Assembly: GCF_027580225.2 (NCBI RefSeq)
Contig: NC_073356.2
Coordinates: 3,534,001-3,598,000 of the forward strand
Length of the DNA: 64,000 nucleotides
Origin: Misgurnus anguillicaudatus
Taxonomy: Eukaryota; Chordata; Actinopteri; Cypriniformes; Cobitidae
Reading direction: 5' to 3'
Position 1 is the stretch's first letter. Every line of letters begins with the position of its first letter. Of this stretch, positions 1 through 12,540 are shown piece after piece. A program made the translations under genes and the position numbers. Under the pieces are notes generated by a model. That model was not told where the DNA came from and searched no databases. It saw only the letters and a list, made by a program, of their open reading frames with translations.

Positions 1-117
1 TGTCCATACTCCGGCTAGATCATTGAGATCTTCCAATCAGATAATTCTCGATGTTTCACAATCTAGGCGTAAGAACAGAGGAGACCAAGCATGTGCCTAA
101 CTTAATAAAAATGAATG

Positions 118-1745
118 GTTTACCATTTATTTATTTATTTTAGGATAGCCCCTTGAGATGCATCATCTCTTTTTCAAGGGGGTCCTACAACAAAATAACA
201 CATTTCACTCATATTACAAGATACACACAATAACATACATTTACATTACATACAAACATACACTACTACTTGCTCAACCCCCCTCTTACCCCAGTTGTTC
301 GCAAATGTTTACCATAATAACGTTCACACGTTAACCTTCACATGCTAATCATAATGACCTAAGAAAAAAAAAGAAAGATAATAGTTAATATAAACTGTAT
401 AAAAGTGCACTAGACGACCATCAGTGTAATAGTCATCCAATACACTTCCACACAGTTCACATGATCACCTGTTAAAAACAGGAGCATATTGAGCATAAAT
501 ATACATAAAGAGATGACTGAAATGATTGCATTGATGTTGATGACCTTATTTGAATCGGTAAACTGTTCCAGTCCCATGGTGCTTTATGGCCTTCTTACCA
601 ACTTCTCTTTTCACATTGGGGACTCTAAAGTATGGATATGTGGTATTCCTAAGATTGTATAATAAGTCATACAGTATGTGACCAAATGTTGTTTCAAATA
701 ATTTGGGAAATCCTTATAGATACATTTAAAAATAAACATAAACCAATGGTACTGCCTACGTTCTTTAGGCTGTAACCATTCCAGTGATTGATACAGTAAA
801 CAATGATGGGTATAATAGTTACATCTTAATACAAATCTGCATAGAGAATTGGTCAGTGTTGTCAATGGCTTTAAAATGGTGTCTGTTGTATTTTGATAGA
901 TAATGTCTCCGTAATCAATTATTGGGAGTATGAGCTGCTGCGCTATTCTTTTCCTTATTTCATATGTGAAACAATTTATTGATCGGTAGAGTTGCTCAAT
1001 ACATCTATACACTTTATTAATTATATAATCAATATGAGATTTAAAGTTAAGCTCAGAGTCAACCCACAAGCCCAGGTAATTGAAGGTATTAATGTTTGGA
1101 AGAAAGCTTCCATCCGCTAATTTTATAGAAAGGTTCCAAGTTAAATCAGGATGTCCTTTTTTAAATAGCATACCATAAGATTTTTTTTGTATTCAATAAA
1201 AGATTATGTTAAAAGAGCCAATCTTGAATATGATTACGATCAACCTGAAGAAATTCTTGAATATTATTAATACTACGGTCAGAGGTATAAATAACTGTGT
1301 CATCTGCATATAGATGAATATTGCATTTCTGTACAATTTTAGAGAGATCATTAATATATATTGAGAATAGTAGGGGCCCCAGAGATGAACCCTGTGGAAC
1401 CCCTTTATTTATAACAATCTTTTCAGAAAATTTACCCTGTACTGTAACAAATTGTTGTCTAAAATGAAAATAAGAATTCAACCATAAAAGTGCATCTCTA
1501 GAGAGGCCAATCGAATAAAGTTTATCCAACAATAAATAATGGTCAACTGTATCAAATGCCTTGGAGAAATCAATAAAAATAGCACCTGTAAAATTTTGAT
1601 TATCAAAAGCCGTAAAGATGTCATTTGTAAAATGTAATAAGGCCGTTGTTGTTGAATGATTAGGCCTAAACCCTGACTGATTTCATATAAGAACAGCTCA
1701 AACACTTGAGATTTTTAAGACTAACCAGGGATATTGTATTTTATG
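118..1745 (-). mobile_element. 5'-truncated non-LTR (LINE) retrotransposon, reverse transcriptase part
   Basis: Reading the minus strand from 1745 down, the translation shows reverse transcriptase blocks in order: an IDFSKAFDTVD block (about 1590-1545), GVPQGSSLGPLLF (about 1410-1370) and a YADD catalytic box (about 1310-1300). A second open stretch (1171-611) carries a NYLGLWVD..LNFK block and a Cys/His-rich tail typical of the region after the RT palm. The reading frame is broken between 1209 and 1171 and again near 1530, so it is a dead copy. The 3' end is marked by an AAAT-repeat tail at about 143-118. The 5' half (ORF1, endonuclease) is missing, as expected from incomplete reverse transcription. 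The clade (L2/CR1/Nimb-like) is not resolved. Confidence 0.85.
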
Positions 1746-3193
1746 TACATCATTTTCTACCATGTTTAAACCAATGAGATATGGTGAAGAGAGTAGTCAG
1801 GAGATAAGTGATGATGACAGCATGTAGGATGTCTGTGCTATGAATAGTGTGAATACCAAGCAACATCTCCAGGTGCTCCTTTGAGAACCAGGACAAAAAA
1901 AGTTTTCTGCATCCCTGCATATGACAGTTTAATATAATGTTAACCCATAAAGCTAGGTTGTTTCTTACGTTTGATATTTAATCTGCTATGTCATGTTTAT
2001 GACAGGTTTATGACAAGTTGTAATAAGAAAGACAAACCATGTCATCTTTGCATTAAAAATGACATAATAGAGGGAATGACACCTAATGACAGTTGTCATA
2101 AACGTGCATAAAACCTCCTTCGTGTTCAAGTAATATGTTACCATATACTTTATATTTGAAAGAAAATCTAGTTCCTACATTATTTTTCTATACTTTAAGT
2201 CACTAGGTTTTTAACATGAGATATGCTCTTAAAAGTACAACAAAAGAGAAAAATTAGTGGTTTCATTTGTATTTTTCTTTTTAACTGTCTTTCGACCCCA
2301 CCAAAAACCTTTGAGATGAACTAAAATGGTGTATACGAGCAATGCCGTTTCATCCAAAATTTGTGCCTTACCTCACAAATGCTGTACTGAATAAATGAGC
2401 TTAAATTATCTACAGTAACACTACAAAATCTTGTGAAAATTCTTACTTGCAGAGTGAAAGCTGAGTGCATTGGCATTTAAATCCCTGTTTGTGTAATGGT
2501 CAGGCATCTCAATACATTGGTCCATATAATGTATCACCAGAAGAGGGAGCAATATCCCTAAAACTGCAGGCACTGCCACTTCAGCAAGTGCACACATGTA
2601 CAGTACAATATTGTTACTGGTGATGGCAGCACATTAAAACTAAAAGTAGTTTATTTTTCAGCATCGTGCTTATAATGACTATTTTAGGGGCAAGATCTGC
2701 TCTCAGTGTGTTTAGAGTGAGGAACAATGTCTTCACAATGCAGATATCCCTACATGCCTCAGCTGCCGGTTGTGGTAGAAGTGTCAGACCATTTATGTGC
2801 CCTACCCCCATTGTCTGCAATGGAATGTGTGTTTATTTGCTTTCTTTAGCCTGAAAATAGCTGTTTTTAACATTTGGACCAAGATAAAACAAACATGCAG
2901 TTCCTTTAGAATGCACCACACCCATGCAGCACAATCCACAGCTCTCACGACGAATGATTTTTAACACTGATGGGTCACCGGGTGGGTGGGTGAGTTAGTT
3001 GTTTGGAGAATTTTCCCATGGTAAACCCACAGAGCACAAAGGCTTCATGGTGGCCCTTCTTAACCACAGGGTAGGCGAGTGGACATACGCAGCCATACAC
3101 CCTTTTTTGGAAAATGACATTTATAGAACCTCATAAAATTCCATTCATCCTTTTAATTCCTATATACAAACGCAGAGTACTCTCCCCACCTCC
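1746..3193. other. Unassigned AT-rich intergenic DNA
   Basis: No gene recognised. Short ORFs here (for example 2614-2854 on both strands) look like chance overlaps without family motifs. The stretch ends at the CCACCTCC target duplication of the next transposon. Confidence 0.4.
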
Positions 3194-4216
3194 CATGGCC
3201 GCGGGAAGTGGGGGTGCTGCGGGTGCTGCAGCACCCCCTGTTGGCGAGAGGGAGAATTTTTTTTAAGTAAAGATATTTTGCACAATGTATATATTAATTA
3301 AGAATATTTTAGGAAATTATTGTTGACACACGTAGGTTATTACGTATATTTTGGATTTTAATTTCATTACTGTCTGTGCCTACCCATCTCCGTGGCCTCA
3401 TCCGAGCGCACTTTCTCCGCCTTGCGTCTTTTGAGGACATGGGTACGCAGCAACATGACAAGACTCACACACCTTTCGCTGATGCATTCCCACACATAAA
3501 TTCTGAACTCCCTGGGCATTCGTCCCCTAGCTTACGAGAGACTTTGGACTCTATACAACCGGCGCAATGCGCGTCGCGAGTCTCTTTTGCTAGAGTAAAG
3601 AGCGCGTTGATAAAATGCGCATACAGTATTAACGGGATGACAACCTGGGTTTGCTTATTATCACATACATTGAGGCGCAGCAGCACAAAAACGCCTTTTA
3701 ATATGAAAAATTAAAGGATTCAAATGTGAAAGATTATTATTGAGTCATTGGACATAAATTATGACCGATTAGAAGGCGTAAAGAGCTGCTTCATCTGTAG
3801 CTAAGTAAATAAATGTTTTGCTTTAAACAAATGCATCTATTTTTAAATGTTTTTTGCTACCCCACGGATTTATTGTATACATTTATTCTAATGACTCTGT
3901 ACCTGTGGATATGATGAGATGAGAACGTTTGTAAATTCTTTATCTCTTATTTGTAACAAATAAAGTATTTTTAGAGTACAAACCTTATATAAAGCCTAAT
4001 ATATTCTAAAAATGTAATTATACACCATATTTCTTTATAAAAGTATAGGCTACAATATCAGAACTCAACCCATTATTATTTTTGTTCAATTTATGAATTA
4101 TTTATAAGTTTAAAAAAGACAGTAAAAGTACTATTTAATAAAAAAAGATCTATATAAAAATATGTTACTGTGAGAATATTTTACCACTGTTAATGTTAAA
4201 ATGTTCGTCCACATGG

Positions 4217-5871
4217 CAGGCGCGGAGCTACAGCTGGCCCGCCCAATCAGAAATTAAAAAAAAATACTACTTTGTATAGTTAGACATGGATACTACTTCA
4301 TGTGGTGTATTTTATCTATAGCATGTTATGTTAAAAACAGTAAAATTATAAGTAAGCCTGATAACTATTTAAAAACTATTATAAAGCAGTTGAATGTTGC
4401 GTTACATTATGGTTCTAATGAGAAAAATATTCCTGAGCAGCTTTCAGCCATGATCACTTTGAGAACTTTTCTTGCAAGTGGAAAACATATTTTGAATAAA
4501 AACACGTTATAAATATGTGCTGCGCGCTTTCCTCTCAATAACATAAACACACAACAAATATGACAGCGGGGTAAAAAATAGAAAGAAAGCATCTCTGATC
4601 ACAGTAATGTTGTTTGATATAGCAGCCTACCAGCTCTGTAACTCAGCACTATAAATCACGCCACGTTTATTGATACACTTTATACAATATAGCCTATTGC
4701 TTTTAAGCAACAAATAGCCTATCATAACTTTCTATAAGCCTACTGTGTAATTGAGACATTAATTTAAGAAATGCATTAAAAGCAGAAAGACGTAGGCTGC
4801 GGAAATAGTGGGTTCACTTCAATCCACACCACACCCGACGTTCTTGGTTTGCTTCTTATTTATTAAATCGATGCAATTGTTTGATTAAACATTGATTAAT
4901 ATTAAGATACAATTTATACAAAACGAAATTCACTTTAAAGAAAGTCTTTCTAAAAACAAACCTATGCAGGGCTCGCAAAATCGCTAGCCCGACGTCCCGG
5001 GACTATGGCGAATTCCTCTCGGGTTACAAAAATGTATCTGCGCCCTGCCCGTCGGGTGGAGGAAAAAATATTATAATGTGTTTGCATTCTCTCAGATTTA
5101 GTTAGGTAATAATATTGTATGTAATTCGGCGTCATATTGTCAGTCATTATATCCTCACTAACAAGTGAAACTGCCACGAAATGAAGTGAAAGCATAATTA
5201 AACCCATTATTCCTTTCGTGTTCACGTCTGATATGCGCTCTCCTCGGCTCCGCTCTTCACGAGTAGGCTACCCGCTTGCTCTTGTGCTCATCAAAAAGTG
5301 AATTAAATGTTTATTTATTTGTCATTTCATTTAACCCCAGAGTCTAACATTATTCTAGCAATTCCCGTTTTCTTTCTTTCATTATTTAGTAAGTTAACTT
5401 AAATATGTGAGAACGAAAATATATTTTTAGTTATTTGGATGAAGAGAATATGATGTTAGTTAGAAGCTTAATTTTAAGCATTTAGAAGCCTAATTTATTT
5501 GTAATAAACACTTTAATAGGCTATTTAAAAAGTATTAGTTTTTTTGTGTTCATTTATATTTCTTGTCACTGTGTGCAGGTTCTTTTTTTTGTAGGCTATG
5601 ACAGCCCAATAACTTTTTTTTACCGAAAAGGCTTAATTAATGTCACTTTGCATGACAATTTAAAGTATCAATAATGTCAAAAATGTGACGAGCAGCGTGT
5701 GTGTGTGTGTGTATGCTGTTTAAATTAGTGTTCTCACCAATACGCTTGTGATTCGTGAAGTTTTGACGAATTTTATAGACTTGTTATAGTTTCTTATTCA
5801 AAACTGACACACATAGATTCAAGCCCACCCCGACTTAATCCATTCCCACCCACGTTCTGCATCCGCCACTG
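4217..5871. mobile_element. hAT-type transposon nested in the outer hAT
   Basis: Termini read CAGGCGCGGAGCTACAG on the left and, as reverse complement, CAGTGGCGGATGCAGA on the right, a typical hAT CAG-GGCGGA-type TIR. Flanking 8-mers CCACATGG (4209-4216) and CCGCATGG (5872-5879) differ at one base, so the insertion is not very recent. No intact transposase; short ORFs at 4300-4512 and 4962-5225 are unrecognised. Confidence 0.78.
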
Positions 5872-5929
5872 CCGCATGGACATTGAAAATTGTGAATGAA
5901 TTAATCAGTGCTTTAAGTGGCCCAAAAGA

Positions 5930-8330
5930 GGTGCCGGTGTTATGGATCAACTGGGGATCGTGTTATCTGGGGACATGCGCGTGCACGCACGTAAATTTAC
6001 CTGATATACCAGCAGATGTTAGACGGCGACAGATTCGTCCCTTTGATTATCCAAAGGAGCCCTTATGAAAACCTTTATTAGAGCACCTATAAATGTTGTT
6101 ATTATTATTTGAGACTGTCTTTTTCTCGTTGTCTGTTTTCATGTATTAAATGCCGTTCATAAGCGGGTTTTAAAAAGTTTTTATGTTAAGCCCCGCCCAT
6201 ATTATTTTGAGACTAATCAATTTAAATTGGTTAGACGTGTGAGCGCGTAAAGTCTGCAGTCTGTCACGCAATAATATACTAAGTTAGCGTTGTGGAGCCT
6301 TAGCCTCGTGGACAGTGCTCATCGCTTCAATTCAAACCACCAGAGTTCGAACCTCACTTCTGGGCATGACTTGCTAGTCCTTCTTCATTCGTTTATGTTT
6401 ATTTTTATTTTCTCACAAGTGAAATCCCAGCGTTTATATATTTTTAAGTGATCATAACTGATTTAACAAATTAGTATTCAAAAGAAGTTCTTATATGAAA
6501 CAACACCTACAGTATGAAACATATTCTTATAATTAGTAAAAGCACAAACCATTTGTCCTTGTGATAACTTGTAAATAAATGGGAATATACAAAATACTAA
6601 TTTCATAATCAGAAACAACTGCAAAAGAAGAACAATCAATTAGATAAATATACAAATATTTTTATATTTTTCATATTGTTTTTTTTTGTGCTAAATTACC
6701 AGTTCCCTATGCACTCAGTTACAACCTGTAAAATTTTAAATTCATTTTCAAATACAATACTACCACATTATGTGTATAAGAGAGGATTGTAGAGCCTGCC
6801 AATCAACCTCAGGCTGATTTGCCTAAGGACACTGAACATCTGGCAAAAGTGTTCTTTATATGTTGAGTTATCTGAATGTAAACCATATAATTTTATAACC
6901 CCAACAACAACAAAAAAAATATTAGCACCAGCCGCCAGTGTTAAAGACAACTTTGTTTGCAAATAGTAAGTTACAGTAATGAATAATGATGTGTTCTGTA
7001 TTTAAGAATGTCTTAAAGCATACATGTAAGAAAAATTATTAAAAATTGTTATTAAATCAGAATTTATGATGAATTATTGATATGTTCTGCTTATGTGGTT
7101 ACATTGAGCACTTGTCATAAAGCTTCCATAAACAGAAGGGCAGTAGGCCTGTTGAAGCTGAGAAAAATATTTTTTGAAACTTAGGATGGTAACAAAGAAA
7201 TAAAATCATCATCACTGTATCATCTTTAGTAGCATTGATGGAGAAAACTGCAAGTCCCATTGTCACCTCAATATCCTACAGCATGATGAGTTTTGAATTG
7301 TAAAGACTATAAAGACTAAGTATGTCACAGAAAAATAGAAACCAGTTATTTATTGAGAAAGTTTACAGAAAACAATGTATTCTCCACATATCCAATCACA
7401 GAAACAAGATACAATTTTAAAGAGTTTACTTTCGGTTTTACACTGAGTTACAAAACAATAGCATTTTGTAAGCATATGTAACGTGTATGGATGTAATTTC
7501 AAAGATCAGTCATTTACCTTAGATAATTCCACATTTGTCACAAATTCTGATCTGCTTGAAAAATAAAAACAGATTGATGTTTGACTGTCATTTGCCTCTC
7601 TTAACTTCAGCCAAGTCCTACAATTAAAACATTAGTCCATTTAAGTCAGGCTAATATACTTTTCAAGCAAGTAATTTCAAATAATTAAACACTAAAACAA
7701 AACAAGTGCATCTATGCTGCCTCGCCTCCAACTTAAATTTATATTAAATGAACTTTATACAATTAGACGTGTTGAATGCATTTAATTACTTGTTTATCAA
7801 AAGAAGAATGAACCATAGAAAATGCTTAGAAAAGCAATTACATTGCACTAAAAAAGTAAATGATGTTTCTATACATGTTTGCTTTAACTACTGGTTTATT
7901 TAATAAATATCCAAAATGTTTTCATTAGGACGGTACACTACAGATGCATATTTTCCTACGATACATTTGTGTTTCAAAGAAAATACTTACAAATGTACTT
8001 AAATCCGCTGGCAAGTTTAATGATAACATCGCATCGAAAAGAGGTAACAGCTGTCCCATTTTAACGTGGGCGTGGTGCAATTGCTTCAAGGAAAATAGGA
8101 TAAAACTTAATTTAAACTGCGTCAAATAAACGGAAACACAAGCAGAGGAAACAAAGTGGTCGAACATTGATAACAACAATTATTAATAATTTGATATACG
8201 TTTTTAATAAGGGCTTTTGAAAATCGAATTTGACGAAACTGACGCGGTCGCTGGTATGTCAGGTAAATTTAAGTGCGTGCACGCGCATGTCCCCAGATAA
8301 CACGATCCCCAGTTGATCCATAACACCGGT
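5930..8330. repeat. Internal element with about 85-130-bp inverted repeats inside the 3.5-kb hAT
   Basis: The left copy starts CCGGTGTTATGGATCAACTG near 5935. It is matched almost base for base by the reverse complement of about 8244-8328, through GGGGACATGCGCGTGCACG and on to an ACCAGC block, then decays over the next 40 bases. It may be a separate TIR transposon inserted close to the hAT end, or a long subterminal repeat of the hAT itself. I found no convincing target duplication for it. Confidence 0.6.
6292..6366 (+). repeat. tRNA-like sequence (pol III A/B-box-like), probable SINE or tRNA relic
   Basis: An A-box-like TAGCCTCGTGG is followed about 37 bases later by AGTTCGAACCT, close to the pol III B-box. 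No complete cloverleaf or CCA-compatible acceptor stem was evident, so it is not called as a tRNA gene. Confidence 0.3.
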
Positions 8331-9790
8331 ACTCTATTTTTTTTTTTTTTTTTTGACTCGACTCCTATATTGAAGGGGTTTTATATTTAGCAGTCAACAG
8401 ACGACCTTGTAAAAAATAATTAATCCTTTTATAAATTTGTGGATTTGCTTGAGCTAGAAATAGCTACTGAACATAAATAAAATGTGCAAAAGGATTTTGA
8501 AAAAATACCATTAGAAAGAGATACTGTAGAAAGTGTTTTTGAACATAAATAAAATGTGCAAAAGGTAGATATGTGAGTAAAATTTTCAGCATGGTAAATG
8601 CTAAAACTAGTGGTTCAGATAGAAAAAGCATGAAAAAAAACTTTAAAATGACACCAAGACCATGTCTATGGGGTCAAGAATAACAAAATACTGGCCATTT
8701 GAAACTCTAAAGTCATTTATTTTGTCCCATTGTTTTCTATTTTGCGGGTGGTAAAACTACTGTGCACGTCGTTCAAATTCATTGAAATTTCGTTTACTTT
8801 TAGTTTAGCAATTAAACTAAATGTATATTGCAATTTCTAGAATGTTTTCTGCACATCGCCTGATGAAATCCAAAGTTGCGTCGAGGGGAACCAAACTGAA
8901 AGCCGCGACAGCGGAGATTATCACGTACCTACAAGGCTTGCGTCTGACCTGCAGCTATCATTCTGGCTTGGTGGGATGTCAGCGAGTCCTCTAATTCTGA
9001 CGGCGTTCTTTTACTACTCAGAGTCTAAAACAAGGAGGGCATATTACGTGTTCATTGAATTTTCATTTTAACCGAGCAGCTATGGTTGCGCGTTTCACAC
9101 ACAAACACACACCTCTCCAGAGCACGTTGACACTGACTGAAGGACGCATGCGCTTTTAACTTGTAAACGCAAGGGTGTATGGGTAATGTAGTCTCTGCTC
9201 TCGGTGGAACGAATTAGGAAGCGGCAGCGCAGCCAAATGATTAAATTAAACCTCTGATTTTTAAACAGATGAGCGTTCCGGTACGCTAAAAGCACGTTCT
9301 GGGCGCACGTAGAGGTGGTGGTACGCTCAAGAGCTATTTTTAGAAGTGGCGGTACTGAGTACCGGGGCGTTCCGGCCCACTTAAAGCACTGGAATTAATA
9401 CTGTATGTTGTTGTATGTTAATATATGTATGTATATCTGAAGTTGTAACGAAAGTAATTCCCCCTGGGGTTATTAAAAGTATTTCTACTTCTGATTAATA
9501 GCGCATATATTCGTCTGAGAACTGAGAACTGATGATGTCTGTGTGTTTCAGACCCTGGCTGTGTGCACTGAAGTGTATATGACAATAAAGTAGTGAAACT
9601 CAATGTATTTATTTTTAAAATGTATTTTAAATAGGCCTATAGGCTCATATAGGTTTTTTGTTAAAAAAAATTCACAGCACCCCCTGTTCAAAATGACTTC
9701 CAGCGGCCCTGCCACCTCCTGTAAACTTACCCTGAAGCAAACACTGATGCTTAGCATTAAGATGGAGGATATTAACTGTAAATGAATGCT

Positions 9791-9990
9791 TTTACATTTA
9801 CGCATTTGGCAGATGCTTTAATCCAAAGCAATGTACAGTGCATTACAAAGTACACATTTCACAGTATTTGTGTTCCTTGGGTTCGAACCCATGACCGTTT
9901 ACGCTGCAAACCCAATGCTCTACCACTGGCAGGTATACATTTTTAACTCATGACCTTTTGTGCTGCTCTACTACTGAGCTATAAGTTGGG
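9791..9990 (-). mobile_element. tRNA-derived SINE, minus orientation
   Basis: On the minus strand the head reads like a tRNA: an A-box-like AGTGGTAGAGCATTGG is followed by the B-box GGTTCGAACCC. The 3' part contains TTTGGATTAAAGCATCTGCC and an AAATG-type end, the tail I associate with abundant fish tRNA-SINEs. A second, partial tRNA-like head (about 9990-9950) lies just upstream, so the copy is duplicated or truncated. Confidence 0.7.
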
Positions 9991-10160
9991 AGTGAGACTT
10001 AAAGAGACAGGTCAAAGCAATACAAAAATGCACACAATAAATGGCGATTGTGGAAAACTAAAGCGAATCCCGGACATTTTGGGCAATTTAGAAATCCTGG
10101 ACTATTTTGTAGTCCTGTACTGTAAAATAATACAGTATAGAAATCCTATACTATATTTAC

Positions 10161-11437
10161 CTATAGGGGTTATTCGATCTACGTCATCAATGTTCGTGGC
10201 GGCCATATTGTTGACATAGAACTGTCAGTCTGTCAATTGACAAGCGAGGCAGCGTGGGTATTATCCATGCTATTATCAATGTAATTTTTTAAAAACCGCG
10301 CGATGGTGTGTGTAATACACGGCTGTTCTAACAACAGCAAAAAGAACCCCGGTTTTAATGCGACACCAACTGTCAGAAAACATGAAAGGAAGGAGACAGA
10401 GGAGTTGAACCAGCGAAGGAGAGACTCCCAACAGCAAAGTCTGTCCCCATCATTTTACCCCAGGTAACATTAGGGATATATGCCTCACAGCAAAGTCTGT
10501 CCCCATAATTTGATCACATATGGTTAGCTGTAAGCAGTGGCTGAAACTGCTCTTTCAAATAAGCTGCCATAAATTAAGACAGTTATTAAATTAGTATTAA
10601 TAACTATATGAACATAATAGGTCTGGCATTGATACTAGGTAGGGAATTAAGGGCCGTTCACATAGTTTTGAAAATCGTTTTATATTAAACAGAATAGCGG
10701 AGCTCACACCAAAACTATAACGATACAGATACAATGAACGACATCATTGGGATCACTTTCTGAGCGATTTTCCCACCTGATGAAGGATAAACCATTGATA
10801 GCATTAAAATCTATTTGAACTTCAAGTGCACAACCACTTAAAATGACAATGAAGCTCATTGCTGAGGTCTATAACACAAGATTACCTCCAGTTGCTGTGA
10901 AAATACGTAATGCTTTTTAATCTATTACATTAACTAACTGTTATGCCAAAAGGTAAGAGATTACACAAACTATTAGATTCACTGTTTAGAGTTATGCGAA
11001 ACGCAGCGTGTTGAGGACATCTGCAAAAGTTTTTATTACAGGCAATATTAAAGGCAAGTGATTTGCGCGAGTGCCGTGAGCGAATTAGCATAAACGTATT
11101 GTTTGGTGATGTGGACGATGATATAGTTATCGTTATAATGTGAATGGCCCTTCAGTGCTTGTATGATGAATGCGGATACTGTATGAAAGATATAGTTATA
11201 AATATCCGGATAAGTTACGGCTGGCAATAAGGACGGATCTTTACTTAAGGCTATTGGGTCTATTTGATATGGTTCCACAATAATCAAGCTCATCTTCTCT
11301 TAATACAGACGAGATGAAGCCATTAGGCTACTGCTCCCCTCGACTCAAATCTACGTGCGGCTAGGGGCAGGACAGATGTCATGTCAACAAGATGGCCGCG
11401 GTAAGCGACTTCCGGTGTTTGCGAATAAGCCCTATAG
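10161..11437 (+). mobile_element. THAP-exon DNA transposon relic (P-element-like)
   Basis: Both ends show inverted CTATAGGG-TTATTCG termini (10161 onward; reverse complement of 11437-11422), followed at each end by a GGCGGCCAT / GCGGCCATCTTG block. Inside, an ORF from 10303 reads MVCVIHGCSNN and then PTVRKHERKETEEL-QRRRDS, the pattern of the start of a THAP zinc-finger domain (C..C, then a P-V-KH-E-T-L-RR track). It runs into an AG|GTAAC donor-like site at about 10461. The remaining transposase exons are absent, so it is non-autonomous. The target duplication is ambiguous. Confidence 0.55.
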
Positions 11438-11683
11438 TATATTAGTATTCTGTAGTAAATACTCTAGTAGACATTCTTATTTATTTTGGTATGATTGAAA
11501 ACAGTACCTAGACATTTTGTTTACTATGGTTAATAGTTAAGTGTATACTTTTTTCATACAGTATTATGTAATTGCTGTATTTTGACCTATTTGATTCCTA
11601 TTTGACACCTGGTATGCAGTTTTGTATTACACAAAATGAAGCATGTTTCTTAACTATTGGCAAATAGATATAGACTACATTAC

Positions 11684-12540
11684 AGTTTTTCTTGGTTGCT
11701 TTGAATGGTTAAAGAAACTAGGATCCACTCAGTTTTCATCATCACTATCTCAGCGGAGCAGAAGACACGTCTTGCAAATGTGTTAACTCTTTCTCATTGG
11801 ATTGACACATTTTCCCCACCCTTTTGCTAAACAATTAACATGGATGTCATTCAAGCAGTCCAAACTCCATTGTTTTAGCTATGGTAACCAAACAGAAACC
11901 ATCTATTCCTAACTATTAGAACTACCTAGATCAGTATGAACTCACTGAAGCACCTGTTTGACACTCATTCACACAAATCTTCAGATAGCAATCAGTCTGC
12001 AGGCCTTATAAAAAGGTGCCACGTCCGTATTGTTCTTTGCCAGCATGGATGGAGACGGTCTAAGGCTTTGCACCACTCTCTCCTTGTCAATGAGTGGTTT
12101 GGGGTACACCCTCATATGATGATGCTGTTTCTCCCAGCATATTCCTAATTTTTGAATCCCATAGAGGAGTTCTTCAGTGCTTGGAGGTGAAACGTGTATG
12201 ATCACCATCCTTATAAATGAATGCCTTTGCAATGACTGCTGCTGCCCAAGAAAGGTGCAGAGGAATTTCAAGGTTGGATAAGGCATGCAAGAAGATTTTT
12301 CCCCAAGTGCCTTGCAAGAGAGGCTATTGAATGAGATGTGGATGAGGCCATGAGGCCCCATCGTCAAGACAAAAGAGTATCAAAAGAGTATCAATAGTGG
12401 CTATGTCTTATACTCCAATAGATTTTACTGTGTTTTGGTTTACATGTATTCTCTGTAATATTTACAGTATTCAGTATTCAGACACGATTTGGAAAAAAAA
12501 TGAATGTCATGGAATCAATAAAAATGCATCAAAGCATTTC
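11684..12540 (+). mobile_element. IS630/Tc1-type DDE transposase relic
   Basis: A terminus-like CAGTTTTTCTTGGTTGCTTT lies at the left. Plus-strand frames between about 12070 and 12370 contain, with stops and frameshifts, a LLVNEWFGVHPHM block, LPAYS-FLNP-EEFFSAWR, and QGWIRHARRFFPKCLARE followed by DVDEA. This is the C-terminal DDE region seen in many fish transposase genes. The frame is broken at least twice, so it is a pseudogene. The right terminus was not located; the end given is approximate. Confidence 0.6.

Larger units (their letters stand above)
5906..9391. mobile_element. hAT-type transposon nested in the outer hAT, 3.5 kb
   Basis: Both ends carry CAGTGCTTTAAGTGG as perfect inverted termini. 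An exact 8-bp target duplication GAATTAAT flanks it (5898-5905 and 9392-9399). It sits 26 bases after the previous nested hAT, so the outer element was hit twice within a few dozen bases. No transposase is recognisable. Most of its left two thirds is bounded by a second, longer inverted repeat (see the next entry). Confidence 0.82.
3194..9711. mobile_element. Outer hAT-type DNA transposon, non-autonomous, interrupted by two other hATs
   Basis: The left terminus CATGGCCGCGGGAAGT and the right terminus (reverse complement CAGGGCCGCTGGAAGT) form an imperfect TIR; both continue into a GGGGGTGCTG block. An exact 8-bp direct repeat CCACCTCC flanks it (3186-3193 and 9712-9719), the hallmark of hAT insertion. 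Removing the two nested elements leaves about 1.36 kb of own sequence (3194-4216, 5880-5905, 9400-9711). No transposase is recognisable; the 112-codon open stretch at 3376-3714 has no motif I know. Confidence 0.8.

Noticed and set aside
3376..3714. 112-codon ORF in the outer hAT
   Set aside because: No transposase or zinc-finger motif and no sign of splicing; treated as chance.
6292..6366. Possible tRNA gene
   Set aside because: A- and B-box-like words only; no full cloverleaf, and it lies in transposon DNA.
11981..12367. 128-codon minus-strand ORF
   Set aside because: It is the antisense shadow of the plus-strand DDE transposase relic.
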